DNA from: an uncultured Porphyromonadaceae bacterium
GTDB taxonomy: Bacteria > Bacteroidota > Bacteroidia > Bacteroidales > Muribaculaceae
NCBI GenBank assembly: GCA_900550645.1
Contig: URTA01000016.1
Span: 1 to 41,462, forward strand
Length of the DNA stretch: 41,462 nt
Direction of reading: 5' to 3'
This document shows, piece after piece, positions 7,929-15,919 of the stretch. The notes under the pieces are model-generated. The model searched no databases, was not told the origin of the DNA, and was given only the letters and a program-made list of their open reading frames with translations. A program made the translations under genes and the position numbers. Within the stretch, counting starts at the first letter, position 1, and each line of letters begins with the position of its first letter.

Positions 7929-10429
7929 TAATAGTTAAACTGGATGTTGTCAACCGTCAGCACACTACCTACATAGCGAGAGTCTGCATATCCCTTAAAT
8001 GCGCCTTTCGAGCCTTGCCATTTGGTCAGCTTGGGGCTGTCGGCAGTCGAGGATATGAACACGATGTACGCGTGTGTGGCCTTGAGCGTCTGGTTGGTGT
8101 ATTTCAGGTTGAGCGTAGTGTTGGTAAACGCGGACTTGGCAGTGCCGGAAACGAGTTCAGCGCGAGCCAGCTCTGTAGTCTTGCCGCCGTCACGGTTCTC
8201 AATTACCACATACGCCTTGAAGCTCTCGTTGTTGACAGGAGCGAACTTGTAGTCAAATGAAAGTGACGTGGGACGCGACGTGAACGCACGTCCATAGTTG
8301 AACACCTCCTTGTCAGCCTGAAACTCCTTCTTGTTGCCAGGGCCTGAATATGAGTGTTCGCCCATGAAGAGCATACCGGGAGTAGCGATAGCCACACTCG
8401 GGTCTGTAACATCGGAATAAGTCACGCCGTAGCCCCAGCCCTCGGTGCAAATCTCGGCAGCCTTGCCGGATGCGCCGTTAACGGGATATGTTCCGCTGTA
8501 CGAGGTGTAGTAAGGCGTTGCACCCGAAGTCTGCGAGGTAGTTGTGGCGTTGCGTGTAGTCCAATAGGGAGTAGCCGATGCCGACGCCATGGGAAACCAG
8601 CGATAGATATCCTCACTAAATGTCGAGCCGCTGTAAACCTTTGAGGAATACCACTCTTCCATGCCAGCGTTGAGGGGCTGTGCTGCTGCCTCGGTAGTGA
8701 TGCGCAGTTCTGCGCCCATGGTCGGGTTGCTGCCCTTCATCGCTGTTGAGGTGATGTGGTATGTAGTAGAGGGTTCAAGGCCGCGAATTGTAATCTCGCC
8801 TGTCGAGGCATTGCGCGTAATGTTGGAGGCGGGTATTTCAGAGCCGCCGGCAAAGAGGCACACATTCTCTGTGATGAACTCATTCAGCGCTTTGCTGTCC
8901 GTGCCGCTCACCTTGATGACAGTACGGCGAGCGAAAGTGTTGGCAGTCAACGTATAGTTGGGAGCAGCCTTGGCGATAGTGCCGGCAGCCATCTCCTTGC
9001 CGTGGTAATACAGCTTGATGCTCAAGTCGCGCGTCGTGTTGGGGACAGCAAGCCTCACATTGTAGTTGCGTGTCGGGAAAGCGTCGGAGCGAGTGGCAGC
9101 GCGTTTGCCGGAAGCCTGTGAAACGGCGGTTATCGGGCAGTCGACCCACACACCGCTGTCGTCCAGACCCTTGACAGTAATGTCGTTGGCAAGGTCAGAG
9201 CCGTTGTAAGCCACGATGATGTTGCCGACAGTCGAGCCGACAGGTGAAATCTCCGTGCTTACGAGGTTGACCACAAGAGCCGTGCACTGTGCCACAAACG
9301 TCACGGGGTCATTGACACGAGTGAGCTTGTCCTTGACCACGAGGGTAATGCGGTGTTCGCCCTGCGGCAGACGCGCGAGAAGTCCTGCGATGTCAACGGA
9401 AGCCAGCTCGGCCGGGTTCTTGAACAGGCCTATGCAGCGTATTCCCTCGGCAGCGAGCTGCTGCTGAAGTGACTCTGACGCATTGGCGAGTTCCACCTCA
9501 CGGCCGAAGGGGGCTGTGTAGTTGTCAGATTCGATGGTCAGCACTGCAGAGGTGATGGTGCCGGCAGCGTATGCAGCAAATTTTGCCTCGCCCTGGTATT
9601 TCGCGCTTTCGAGTATCGAAACGGCAGTGCCGGGGGTGAAGCCCTTGGCGGTCACTTCGGGAGCGGCAAGGTTGAGAAGCTCGTCACTCAGGTCGATTTC
9701 GACATCCTCGGTCTGCACCGTGTCGTCAAACTTCACGACCAGCTGGGCATCGCCTATCTCGCCGTTGTTCACGTCGAGGGTTATGTGGTAGTAGTGGCGA
9801 GCCTCAGCCACAAACTCTGCGGGCTGTATGGTCGCCGATGTTCCGTTCTGCTTGGTGAAAGCGACAGTTACCTTGACAGTGCCGGGGACAAGGTAGATAG
9901 GGTCGTCCACGGTGCTTGACAGCTCATGGTAGCCGTAGCCCTCGGAATGGAGCGTAGTGGTGTACTGCGAGAAATAGTTGCGGAACGCCTCGGTGTACTT
10001 CACGTCAACCATCGTGTTGGCGAGCGTGGCGGTCACCGAAGCCTCGGTGGTTTCGCCGGGCTTGACAGTAAGCGATGTCACGCCACGGTAATAAGGTTTG
10101 TTGTAACCCTCGTCATCGGCATTGCCGTAGTATGCCTCGAGAGTGTATTCCCCGGCCGGAAATCCTTTGTCTTCCGGAAACTCTGCTACCGTATTCCATT
10201 GGTAGCTGCTTGTACCGTCTGTCTTCGACAGTTTCAGACCGAACTGGCTCGCGTCGGGAGCCATAGCCTGTGCTCGCGTGGGTATCGCGTCCCGCACATG
10301 GCTGTCGGTGCTTACCTGCGGTGCGATACCGCCCTCCCCCTCACTGTACTGCCACGGGTTGTCGTCGTTGCAGGAGGCGGCGGTCAGCATCAGTGCCGAA
10401 CAGATAAAGCCATAATAAATTCGTTTCAT
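7928..10429 (-). CDS. DUF4493 and PCMD domain lipoprotein, first gene of operon
   Basis: Largest member of the cluster, 833 aa, with signal peptide and lipobox TAASC (Cys20). A DUF4493 domain covers about 50-245 (FPAGEYTLEAYYG, ATLANTMVDV and RHYYHITLDVNNGE blocks). It is followed by beta-sandwich and FN3-like segments (about 250-585) and a C-terminal PCMD-like domain (about 590-833) ending in VLTVDNIQFNY. The PCMD is more diverged from those of the 713- and 527-residue proteins than they are from each other. It opens the operon: a promoter -7 element lies about 107 bases upstream, and every following gene starts within a few bases of the previous stop. Likely anchored in the outer membrane and surface exposed; function unknown. 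Confidence 0.82.
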   Translation of the reverse strand: MKRIYYGFICSALMLTAASCNDDNPWQYSEGEGGIAPQVSTDSHVRDAIPTRAQAMAPDASQFGLKLSKTDGTSSYQWNTVAEFPEDKGFPAGEYTLEAYYGNADDEGYNKPYYRGVTSLTVKPGETTEASVTATLANTMVDVKYTEAFRNYFSQYTTTLHSEGYGYHELSSTVDDPIYLVPGTVKVTVAFTKQNGTSATIQPAEFVAEARHYYHITLDVNNGEIGDAQLVVKFDDTVQTEDVEIDLSDELLNLAAPEVTAKGFTPGTAVSILESAKYQGEAKFAAYAAGTITSAVLTIESDNYTAPFGREVELANASESLQQQLAAEGIRCIGLFKNPAELASVDIAGLLARLPQGEHRITLVVKDKLTRVNDPVTFVAQCTALVVNLVSTEISPVGSTVGNIIVAYNGSDLANDITVKGLDDSGVWVDCPITAVSQASGKRAATRSDAFPTRNYNVRLAVPNTTRDLSIKLYYHGKEMAAGTIAKAAPNYTLTANTFARRTVIKVSGTDSKALNEFITENVCLFAGGSEIPASNITRNASTGEITIRGLEPSTTYHITSTAMKGSNPTMGAELRITTEAAAQPLNAGMEEWYSSKVYSGSTFSEDIYRWFPMASASATPYWTTRNATTTSQTSGATPYYTSYSGTYPVNGASGKAAEICTEGWGYGVTYSDVTDPSVAIATPGMLFMGEHSYSGPGNKKEFQADKEVFNYGRAFTSRPTSLSFDYKFAPVNNESFKAYVVIENRDGGKTTELARAELVSGTAKSAFTNTTLNLKYTNQTLKATHAYIVFISSTADSPKLTKWQGSKGAFKGYADSRYVGSVLTVDNIQFNY

Positions 10430-10535
10430 AAATCGGTTTGTTAATGTAATTTTCTTTCGGTATTCGGCCGCACCTCATACCCATAATCCAATGCATCTGA
10501 TGCGGCAGTAATAAAAAAGCAAAGTCATTCAGCGA

Positions 10536-10543
10536 CAAAATTA
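10536..10543 (-). promoter_or_regulatory. -7 element for the DUF4493/PCMD operon
   Basis: Minus-strand TAATTTTG fits TAnnTTTG. No clean TTTG lies 19-20 bases upstream, only a T-rich TTTTCGCG stretch slightly too far away. The 5' leader is about 100 bases. The remainder of 10430-10644 shows only A/T-rich sequence and a small CGCC/GGCG hairpin near 10605-10618 that might end the tadA operon. Confidence 0.5.
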
Positions 10544-10644
10544 GAAAATATAATCGTAATATCGCGAAAACATTCATAAAAATCGCATCTGCGGTGTGCA
10601 TTATTCGCCCTGAAGGCGGTGGTTATACACGAAATACGCTCTTT

Positions 10645-11121
10645 TCATCGTCTTTCGCGGAAGAAGCTCTGCATCAATTCGCGGCACTCGTCAGCAAGCA
10701 CGCCGGCGGTAATCTGTGTGCGCCTGTGCATCGGGGGACAGCCCAGCATATCCGTACCGAAATAGGTATGCGTGCCGCGCTTGTCGTCAGCAGTGCCGTA
10801 GACCACGCGCCCTATCTGCGCCCATGCCAACGCGCCGGCACACATCAGGCAGGGCTCGACAGTAACATACAGCGTACAGTCGGGCAGGTACTTGCCGCCG
10901 AAATGGCTTGCCGCAGCGGTCACGGCTATGATTTCTGCATGGGCGGTGACATCGACGAGACGCTCTGTCCTGTTATGGGCGCGAGCCACTACCCTGCCCC
11001 CGGCTGTCACTACCGCACCGATTGGTATTTCCCCCTCACGGTACGCCTCGCGAGCCTCCTCCAAAGCCATCTGCATGAACAGTTCGTCCGCAGCCGCGTT
11101 GCTATGTATGTTTCTGTTCAT
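10645..11121 (-). CDS. tadA: tRNA adenosine(34) deaminase
   Basis: Zinc enzyme that converts A34 of tRNA to inosine for wobble decoding (158 aa, usual length). The deaminase motifs are intact: H61-A-E63 and P90-C91-L-M-C94, giving the zinc ligands and catalytic glutamate. Its start overlaps the ispH stop by 4 bases, so it is the last gene of the porQ-cmk-ispH-tadA operon. Start chosen by this overlap. Confidence 0.93.
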   Translation of the reverse strand: MNRNIHSNAAADELFMQMALEEAREAYREGEIPIGAVVTAGGRVVARAHNRTERLVDVTAHAEIIAVTAAASHFGGKYLPDCTLYVTVEPCLMCAGALAWAQIGRVVYGTADDKRGTHTYFGTDMLGCPPMHRRTQITAGVLADECRELMQSFFRERR

Positions 11122-11999
11122 GAGAGTATCGACAACAGGTGTTCACGCACACGGTTCATCAGCCAGCGCGGGGTGGATGTCGCGCCACAGATGCCTATCC
11201 GCTTCGCCCCTTTTATCCACGCCGGGTCTATCTCCATTTCCGAAGAGACCAGATACGAATGTGGAGTCACGTTGCGGCACTCCGCGAACAGCACCTTGCC
11301 GTTGCTGCTTTTGCGCCCGCTCACGAATATGACCACCTCATGAGCGGCTGCAAAACTGCGCAGATGCTCCATACGGCGAGCCACCTGCCGGCAAATCGTG
11401 TCGTAATACTCGAACTTACCCTTGCGCTTGCGCCGCTTTATGGCATCGACTATGTTGCGGAAACCTTCAAGCGACTTGGTGGTCTGCGAATAGAGCAGCA
11501 CATCGCGGTCGAGGTCAACACGCTCCAAATCAGCTTCATCCTGTATCACCACGGCAGTTCCGTCGGTCTGCCCCACCAGACCGTTGACCTCGGCGTGGCC
11601 GAGCTTGCCGTAGATGAGTATCAACGGCTTGTCTGCAAGGGCAGAGGCAGCGTCATACGCCTGTTTGATGCGTCGTTGCAGCTGCAGCACCACAGGGCAC
11701 GTGGCATCGATGATTTGGATATTGTTGCGGCGTGCCGTGTCGTATGTTGACGGCGGCTCACCATGCGCACGCAACAGCACGCGAGTGTCGTGGAGAGTGG
11801 CAAAAGTGTCGTGTGTGACTGTTCGCAGCCCCTTGGCGTGCAGACGTTCCATTTCGCTGGAATTGTGGACGATGTCGCCCAGGCAGTACAGCGACGACTC
11901 CTCGCGCAGCACGTCCTCGGCCTTCTCAATCGCCGTCACGACTCCGAAGCAGAAGCCCGACTGCTCGTCAATCTCTATGGTAACGCCGCTGTCAGCCAT
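11118..11999 (-). CDS. ispH: 4-hydroxy-3-methylbut-2-enyl diphosphate reductase
   Basis: Last enzyme of the MEP isoprenoid pathway, reducing HMBPP to IPP and DMAPP with a [4Fe-4S] cluster. The protein is 293 aa. The first cluster cysteine lies in GFCFGV (Cys17), the second in DATCPVV and the third in the C-terminal half (CGATSTPRWLM or the nearby AECRN). The HGEPPS and GRKSSN motifs are also present. It lies 3 bases after cmk and overlaps tadA; the cmk-ispH pairing recurs in Bacteroidota. Confidence 0.93.
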   Translation of the reverse strand: MADSGVTIEIDEQSGFCFGVVTAIEKAEDVLREESSLYCLGDIVHNSSEMERLHAKGLRTVTHDTFATLHDTRVLLRAHGEPPSTYDTARRNNIQIIDATCPVVLQLQRRIKQAYDAASALADKPLILIYGKLGHAEVNGLVGQTDGTAVVIQDEADLERVDLDRDVLLYSQTTKSLEGFRNIVDAIKRRKRKGKFEYYDTICRQVARRMEHLRSFAAAHEVVIFVSGRKSSNGKVLFAECRNVTPHSYLVSSEMEIDPAWIKGAKRIGICGATSTPRWLMNRVREHLLSILS

Positions 12000-12002
12000 C
12001 GG

Positions 12003-12710
12003 TCACGCTTTATTCTCCACAGTCTTGCGGTATATATCCATAAGCATCTCCATCTGCTGCTCTCGAGAGATGTTGTCGTTGGCGAGCAGATGGGCGTCAT
12101 CGGCACGCCGCAGCGGCGACACCTTGCGCGTACGGTCTATATGGTCGCGCTCCGTCACATTGCGCAGCACCTCGTCATAGTCTGCCGGCATACCCTTGTC
12201 AATAAGCTCTTTGTAACGGCGCATGGCACGCACTTCAGGCGAAGCCTCGACAAACACCTTCATCTCGGCATCTGGGAACACCGTCGTGCCAATGTCGCGG
12301 CCGTCCATAACTATCCCCTTGCGGCTGCCCATGGCTTGCTGCTGGCGCGTAAGGCACTCGCGCACTGCTGGTATGGCAGACACGGGGCTGACAGCGTCCG
12401 AGACGCGCAACGTGCGTATCTCTCGCTCGACGTTAACGCCGTTGAGCACCGTTTCCGACACGCCTGTCTGCGGATTGACGGCAAAAGAAACGTCGATGCC
12501 AGGCAGAGCGGACTCAAGGGCTGCGACATCTATCGTGCCGTCAGCCGACACCATGCCGTGGTCAAGGGCATATAGCGTAACAGCGCGGTACATCGCGCCT
12601 GAATCTATGTAGACATACCCGAGACGACGCGCCAGCTCCTTGGCCATCGTGCTTTTGCCCGACGAGGAATAACCGTCGATGGCTATAATGATTTTGGGAT
12701 GATTTTCCAT
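12003..12710 (-). CDS. cmk: Cytidylate kinase
   Basis: CMP/dCMP kinase of nucleotide salvage, 235 aa. P-loop GYSSSGKST near the N-terminus, YIDSGAMYRAV substrate-binding block, GRDIGTTVFPDA block and the RDxxDRTRKVSPL motif. A GTG seven codons upstream (12731) extends the frame, but the ATG at 12710 (MENHPKIIIAIDG) is the better start, 25 bases after porQ. Cytoplasmic. Confidence 0.93.
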   Translation of the reverse strand: MENHPKIIIAIDGYSSSGKSTMAKELARRLGYVYIDSGAMYRAVTLYALDHGMVSADGTIDVAALESALPGIDVSFAVNPQTGVSETVLNGVNVEREIRTLRVSDAVSPVSAIPAVRECLTRQQQAMGSRKGIVMDGRDIGTTVFPDAEMKVFVEASPEVRAMRRYKELIDKGMPADYDEVLRNVTERDHIDRTRKVSPLRRADDAHLLANDNISREQQMEMLMDIYRKTVENKA

Positions 12711-12735
12711 GCTTGATATATTTATTGCCACGGGG

Positions 12736-13755
12736 TCAATGCAGCAGCTCCCCGAGGTTAGTCGATACGTTCAGCATCAGCGACGAGCCGCCCCTGTGAG
12801 GCAATGCGTAGCCTACTGCAAAGCGGAACGACTTGACATTCAGCCACAAACCTGCCGAGAAGCCCGACAGGAAATTGCGGCTGTAGCCCGACATGTCGGT
12901 GCGCTGCTTGTAGTTGTACGCCAAATCCAAATAGAATGTTTCCGAAGGCTGGTACTGTATGCCGAATATAAGATGCCGGAACAGGTTTGAGCCAAATGAC
13001 GACTTCTTTGTCTGCTGGTTGTCAGGGTCGTTCTTGTCGTGGCTGTAGTATGGCAAGTCCCATTTGGTGAGATGCCATGCAGTTATGCTAAGCGAAAACG
13101 GCGACGAGCCGAGCCCCTGCATATAACCGAGCTGCAGGTCTATCGGCAACCTGTCGTATGTCTGGTCGAAACGCTTGACCTGACCGCCGAGGTTCTTGAC
13201 CACCGCTGAAAACGACAGGTCATGCTCCTCGTTGTAGTAGTTTATGCCGAGGTCTGTGGCAATGGCAAACGCAGAATACTGCTCATAGTTGCTGTATACC
13301 ATCTTCATCATGATGCCTCCGCGAAGGCGGTCGGTGAAATCATGCGAGTATGCACCCTCAAACACGATGTCCTGCGGCGAGAATGTGCCGGTTTCCGTGC
13401 CGTCAGGCGATGTGGCGGTCATAGAGCCATAGTTGATATAGCGTATACCAGCCATCCACGCGCCGCGTTCTCCTGCTGCCATGCCATAACGCACTGAAGC
13501 GAAGTTGGACGAGCCGAACCACCGCATATAGGACAACGCTACTTGTTTGTCGAGTTCCGGACCTATCAGCGCAGGGTTTTGGTCGGCAAGGTTCACGTCG
13601 TCGTTGATGACCGCCGGTGCAGCGCCGCCCAAGCCGAAAGCCTGAGCCGACGACGGCAGCTCAAGGAAACTGTATCCCGACGAGCCTGTCTGCCCCCATG
13701 CTGCCGGCGCACACAACGCCACTGCCGCCATATATATGAGAATATGTGATTTCAT
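12736..13755 (-). CDS. porQ: Type IX secretion system protein PorQ
   Basis: Outer-membrane protein of the type IX secretion system, 339 aa, with the ATG at 13755 giving a normal signal peptide (MKSHILIYMAAVALCAPAAWG). The mature N-terminus (SGYSFLELPSSAQAFGLGG, then DDVNLADQNPAL) is the hallmark of PorQ and the related PorV family. The rest is a barrel of the same family. In P. gingivalis PorQ associates with the PorU/PorV/PorZ attachment complex. A longer reading from 13863 adds 36 residues before the signal peptide and is rejected. First gene of porQ-cmk-ispH-tadA. It implies this organism secretes proteins by the type IX system, although no cargo with a C-terminal sorting domain is evident in the window. 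Confidence 0.88.
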   Translation of the reverse strand: MKSHILIYMAAVALCAPAAWGQTGSSGYSFLELPSSAQAFGLGGAAPAVINDDVNLADQNPALIGPELDKQVALSYMRWFGSSNFASVRYGMAAGERGAWMAGIRYINYGSMTATSPDGTETGTFSPQDIVFEGAYSHDFTDRLRGGIMMKMVYSNYEQYSAFAIATDLGINYYNEEHDLSFSAVVKNLGGQVKRFDQTYDRLPIDLQLGYMQGLGSSPFSLSITAWHLTKWDLPYYSHDKNDPDNQQTKKSSFGSNLFRHLIFGIQYQPSETFYLDLAYNYKQRTDMSGYSRNFLSGFSAGLWLNVKSFRFAVGYALPHRGGSSLMLNVSTNLGELLH

Positions 13756-13908
13756 AATCTTCCTTACATAATAACGGCACTCCCCCACGGCTATTATATA
13801 CGTCCTGTAAAAATTGAACCATGCCAGCGGCAGCACGGAGGCTGAACGCAAGGTCGCGGGCAAAAAAGGTTAAATATGAAGAGTCTACGCATAAAGCAAT
13901 TAAAACCG

Positions 13909-13940
13909 CTTGCCGCGTATGGGGCTGCTCGCTATATTTG
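13909..13940 (+). promoter_or_regulatory. Promoter of the TonB-C gene
   Basis: TATATTTG (13933-13940) fits the -7 consensus; CTTG (13909-13912) lies 20 bases upstream as an imperfect -33 element. It gives a short 5' leader before the ATG at 13967. The same 211-base divergent region (13756-13966) must hold the porQ promoter, for which I see no clean match. Confidence 0.55.
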
Positions 13941-13966
13941 CACCCGGAAACTGAATAGATACGAGC

Positions 13967-14410
13967 ATGTCCAAGTTCAACAAGACATTCCTCCCCCTAC
14001 TTGTGGGGCTGTCACTGTCAGCACCCCTCGCGGCGATGTCGCAGACGGTCTATGTGCGCTGCTATGATGCGTGTGCACACAGCACATATCGCGAAGTGTA
14101 CGAATATGATTTCGTAGACGAAAAGCCCGCATTCCCGGGCGGCGACACCATGCTGCTGCGATACATCAACCGGACAAGGCAATACCCCAAACGAGCATAC
14201 CGCAAGGGCATCCAGGGCCGTGTGACACTGTCGTTTGTGGTCAATGCCGACGGCTCAGTTTCCGATGTGGCTATACTGCGGGGCGTTGAAAAATCTCTCA
14301 ACAAAGAGGCTGCCCGCGTCATTTCCGACATGCCGCACTGGTCGCCGGGACGCATCGACGGCAAGGCAGTGCCCGTGCGTGTAATACAGACCGTCGTTTT
14401 CAGAAAGTAA
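13967..14410 (+). CDS. Stand-alone periplasmic TonB C-terminal domain protein
   Basis: 147-aa exported protein: N-terminal hydrophobic segment (about 7-25, ending AAMSQ), then a TonB C-terminal domain (about 50-147). The domain shows the usual Bacteroidota pattern: PAFPGGDTMLLRYI, YPKRAYRKGIQGRVTLSFVV, DGSVSDVAILRGV, then WSPGRIDGKAVPVR. There is no long Pro-rich spanning region, so it is unlikely to couple ExbBD to a TonB-dependent receptor in the classical way. It could be inner-membrane tethered through the uncleaved segment or free in the periplasm. Monocistronic: own promoter, and a terminator at 14432-14469. Confidence 0.82.
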   Translation: MSKFNKTFLPLLVGLSLSAPLAAMSQTVYVRCYDACAHSTYREVYEYDFVDEKPAFPGGDTMLLRYINRTRQYPKRAYRKGIQGRVTLSFVVNADGSVSDVAILRGVEKSLNKEAARVISDMPHWSPGRIDGKAVPVRVIQTVVFRK

Positions 14411-14431
14411 ACACACAAACACACCTAAATT

Positions 14432-14469
14432 AATCCCGGGAAATCGGACACATCCGACATCCCGGGATT
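14432..14469 (+). terminator. Terminator between the TonB-C gene and the winged-helix gene
   Basis: Ten-base stem AATCCCGGGA (14432-14441) pairs with TCCCGGGATT (14460-14469); the loop contains a further TCGGA/TCCGA pairing. It lies between two convergent genes and can serve both. Confidence 0.75.
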
Positions 14470-14492
14470 TCTCATGCTCCGCGCACAATGGC

Positions 14493-14699
14493 TTATGCCA
14501 GTGTCACGTTAATTTCTTCGCCGTCCGCGTCGAGGCAGATTTTGCCCTCTCTGCCGAGCCATCCGATGGCTGGCAGGATTTCATCCTTCTTCAGCTTTGT
14601 AGCCTTGCGCAGGCCTTTCATGCCGAGTGTCCGGCCGGGTGCGGCATCGAGAGCCTGGTACACCTTTCCGGCGTTTGTTCCAATAGATTCAATAGTCAT
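14493..14699 (-). CDS. Small winged-helix protein (DUF2582-like)
   Basis: 68-aa protein made of one predicted winged helix-turn-helix: helices about 5-20 (IGTNAGKVYQALDA), 25-37 and 40-52 (KDEILPAIGWLGREGKI), then a short wing ending in NVTLA. It resembles the Bacteroidota DUF2582 family of stand-alone winged-helix proteins, whose targets I do not know. A promoter lies 41 bases upstream. Monocistronic. Confidence 0.75.
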   Translation of the reverse strand: MTIESIGTNAGKVYQALDAAPGRTLGMKGLRKATKLKKDEILPAIGWLGREGKICLDADGEEINVTLA

Positions 14700-14739
14700 T
14701 TTACCTTAAGATTTTATCAGTCAATATGTATTATCGCCG

Positions 14740-14770
14740 CAAAGGTAATAAATAATCCGCTAACTGCAAT
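14740..14770 (-). promoter_or_regulatory. Promoter of the small winged-helix gene
   Basis: Minus strand: ATTG (14767-14770), 19 bases, TACCTTTG (14740-14747). The -7 element is exact and the -33 element matches three of four bases. Confidence 0.6.
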
Positions 14771-14830
14771 AGCACGAAAGAAAATGCCGATGGTGTAATT
14801 AATCGCCAGAGGCAGCGTTATACATTATAT

Positions 14831-15820
14831 ATGGCAAAGAAAAAGACACGCAACGCTATAGACACATCCACGCTGCAAGAGGGTACTGTCACCCGCAATA
14901 CCGGCAGCGCGTACACCGTGCGCCTCGACTCGGGCGACGACACTTCGTGCCGCGTCAAGGGCAACCTGCGCATACGCGGCATACGCACCACCAACCCTGT
15001 GGCCGTCGGCGACCGCGTGACTGTGGCAAAAGCCGCCGACGATGCGGACTACATCACCTCAATACTGCCGCGCCGAAACTACATAATCCGCCGTGCCTCA
15101 AACCTTTCCAAAGAGTCGCACATCCTTGCCGCCAACCTCGACCGCGCCGTCCTCGTCGCCACGCTGCGCGAGCCTGAAACGACAACAACTTTCATTGACC
15201 GTTTCCTCGCGACTGCCGAGGCTTACGCCATCCCGGCTTCCCTGGTCATCAACAAGTGCGACATGTGGGACGACGATGACCGCCAGCTCGCCGAGGCTCT
15301 GCGCATCCTCTACACGCAAATAGGCTACGAGGTCATTTTCACCTCCGCCGATACAGGCGAGGGACTCGAAAAACTGCGCGACACCACAACCGGGAAGACT
15401 TCGCTGCTCGCCGGCAACAGCGGCGTAGGCAAATCGTCTATTATCAACGCCATTGTCCCGGGAGCGAACCTGCGGACGGGGGCGATTTCCGACATACACC
15501 ACACCGGTATGCACACCACCACATTCTCGGAGATGATAGAGATACCCGGCGGAGGGTACATCATCGACATCCCCGGAGTGAAAGGTTTCGGGGTCATTGA
15601 TTTCGACCCGGCATCAGTGTCGCACTATTTTCCCGAAATATTCAGGGCATCAGAGGGCTGCCGCTACAGTGACTGCAAGCACATTGGCGAGCCGGGCTGT
15701 GCCGTCATGGACGCGCTCGAGCAGCATTATATCTCGCAAAGCAGGTACACGTCATACCTTAGCATTCTCGAAGAAGCCTCGGAAGACGCCGGCGCAGACA
15801 AATACCGCAAACCGTACTGA
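14831..15820 (+). CDS. rsgA: Ribosome small-subunit biogenesis GTPase RsgA
   Basis: Circularly permuted GTPase that checks late 30S assembly, 329 aa. N-terminal OB fold (about 15-85), then the permuted GTPase order: NKCD (G4), the P-loop GNSGVGKSS (G1) and DIPGVKGF (G3). A C-terminal zinc motif with Cys and His (CRYSDCKH...GC) follows. All motifs are intact. Convergent with rpsA, sharing the terminator at 15864-15898. No clear promoter consensus is seen in the 131 bases upstream. Confidence 0.93.
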   Translation: MAKKKTRNAIDTSTLQEGTVTRNTGSAYTVRLDSGDDTSCRVKGNLRIRGIRTTNPVAVGDRVTVAKAADDADYITSILPRRNYIIRRASNLSKESHILAANLDRAVLVATLREPETTTTFIDRFLATAEAYAIPASLVINKCDMWDDDDRQLAEALRILYTQIGYEVIFTSADTGEGLEKLRDTTTGKTSLLAGNSGVGKSSIINAIVPGANLRTGAISDIHHTGMHTTTFSEMIEIPGGGYIIDIPGVKGFGVIDFDPASVSHYFPEIFRASEGCRYSDCKHIGEPGCAVMDALEQHYISQSRYTSYLSILEEASEDAGADKYRKPY

Positions 15821-15863
15821 CACGGAGTACTCCGGGAACTCAGATAAACTCCGCACAAAATCA

Positions 15864-15898
15864 AAAAGCGGACGCACCATACGATGCGCCCGCTTCTT
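15864..15898. terminator. Bidirectional terminator between rsgA and rpsA
   Basis: Stem AAGCGGACGCA with TGCGCCCGCTT (one mismatched position), loop about 7 bases, flanked by A-rich sequence on the left and TTCTTT on the right. It can end both convergent transcripts. Confidence 0.8.
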
Positions 15899-15919
15899 TA
15901 TAGTCCGGGATAATGCGAA

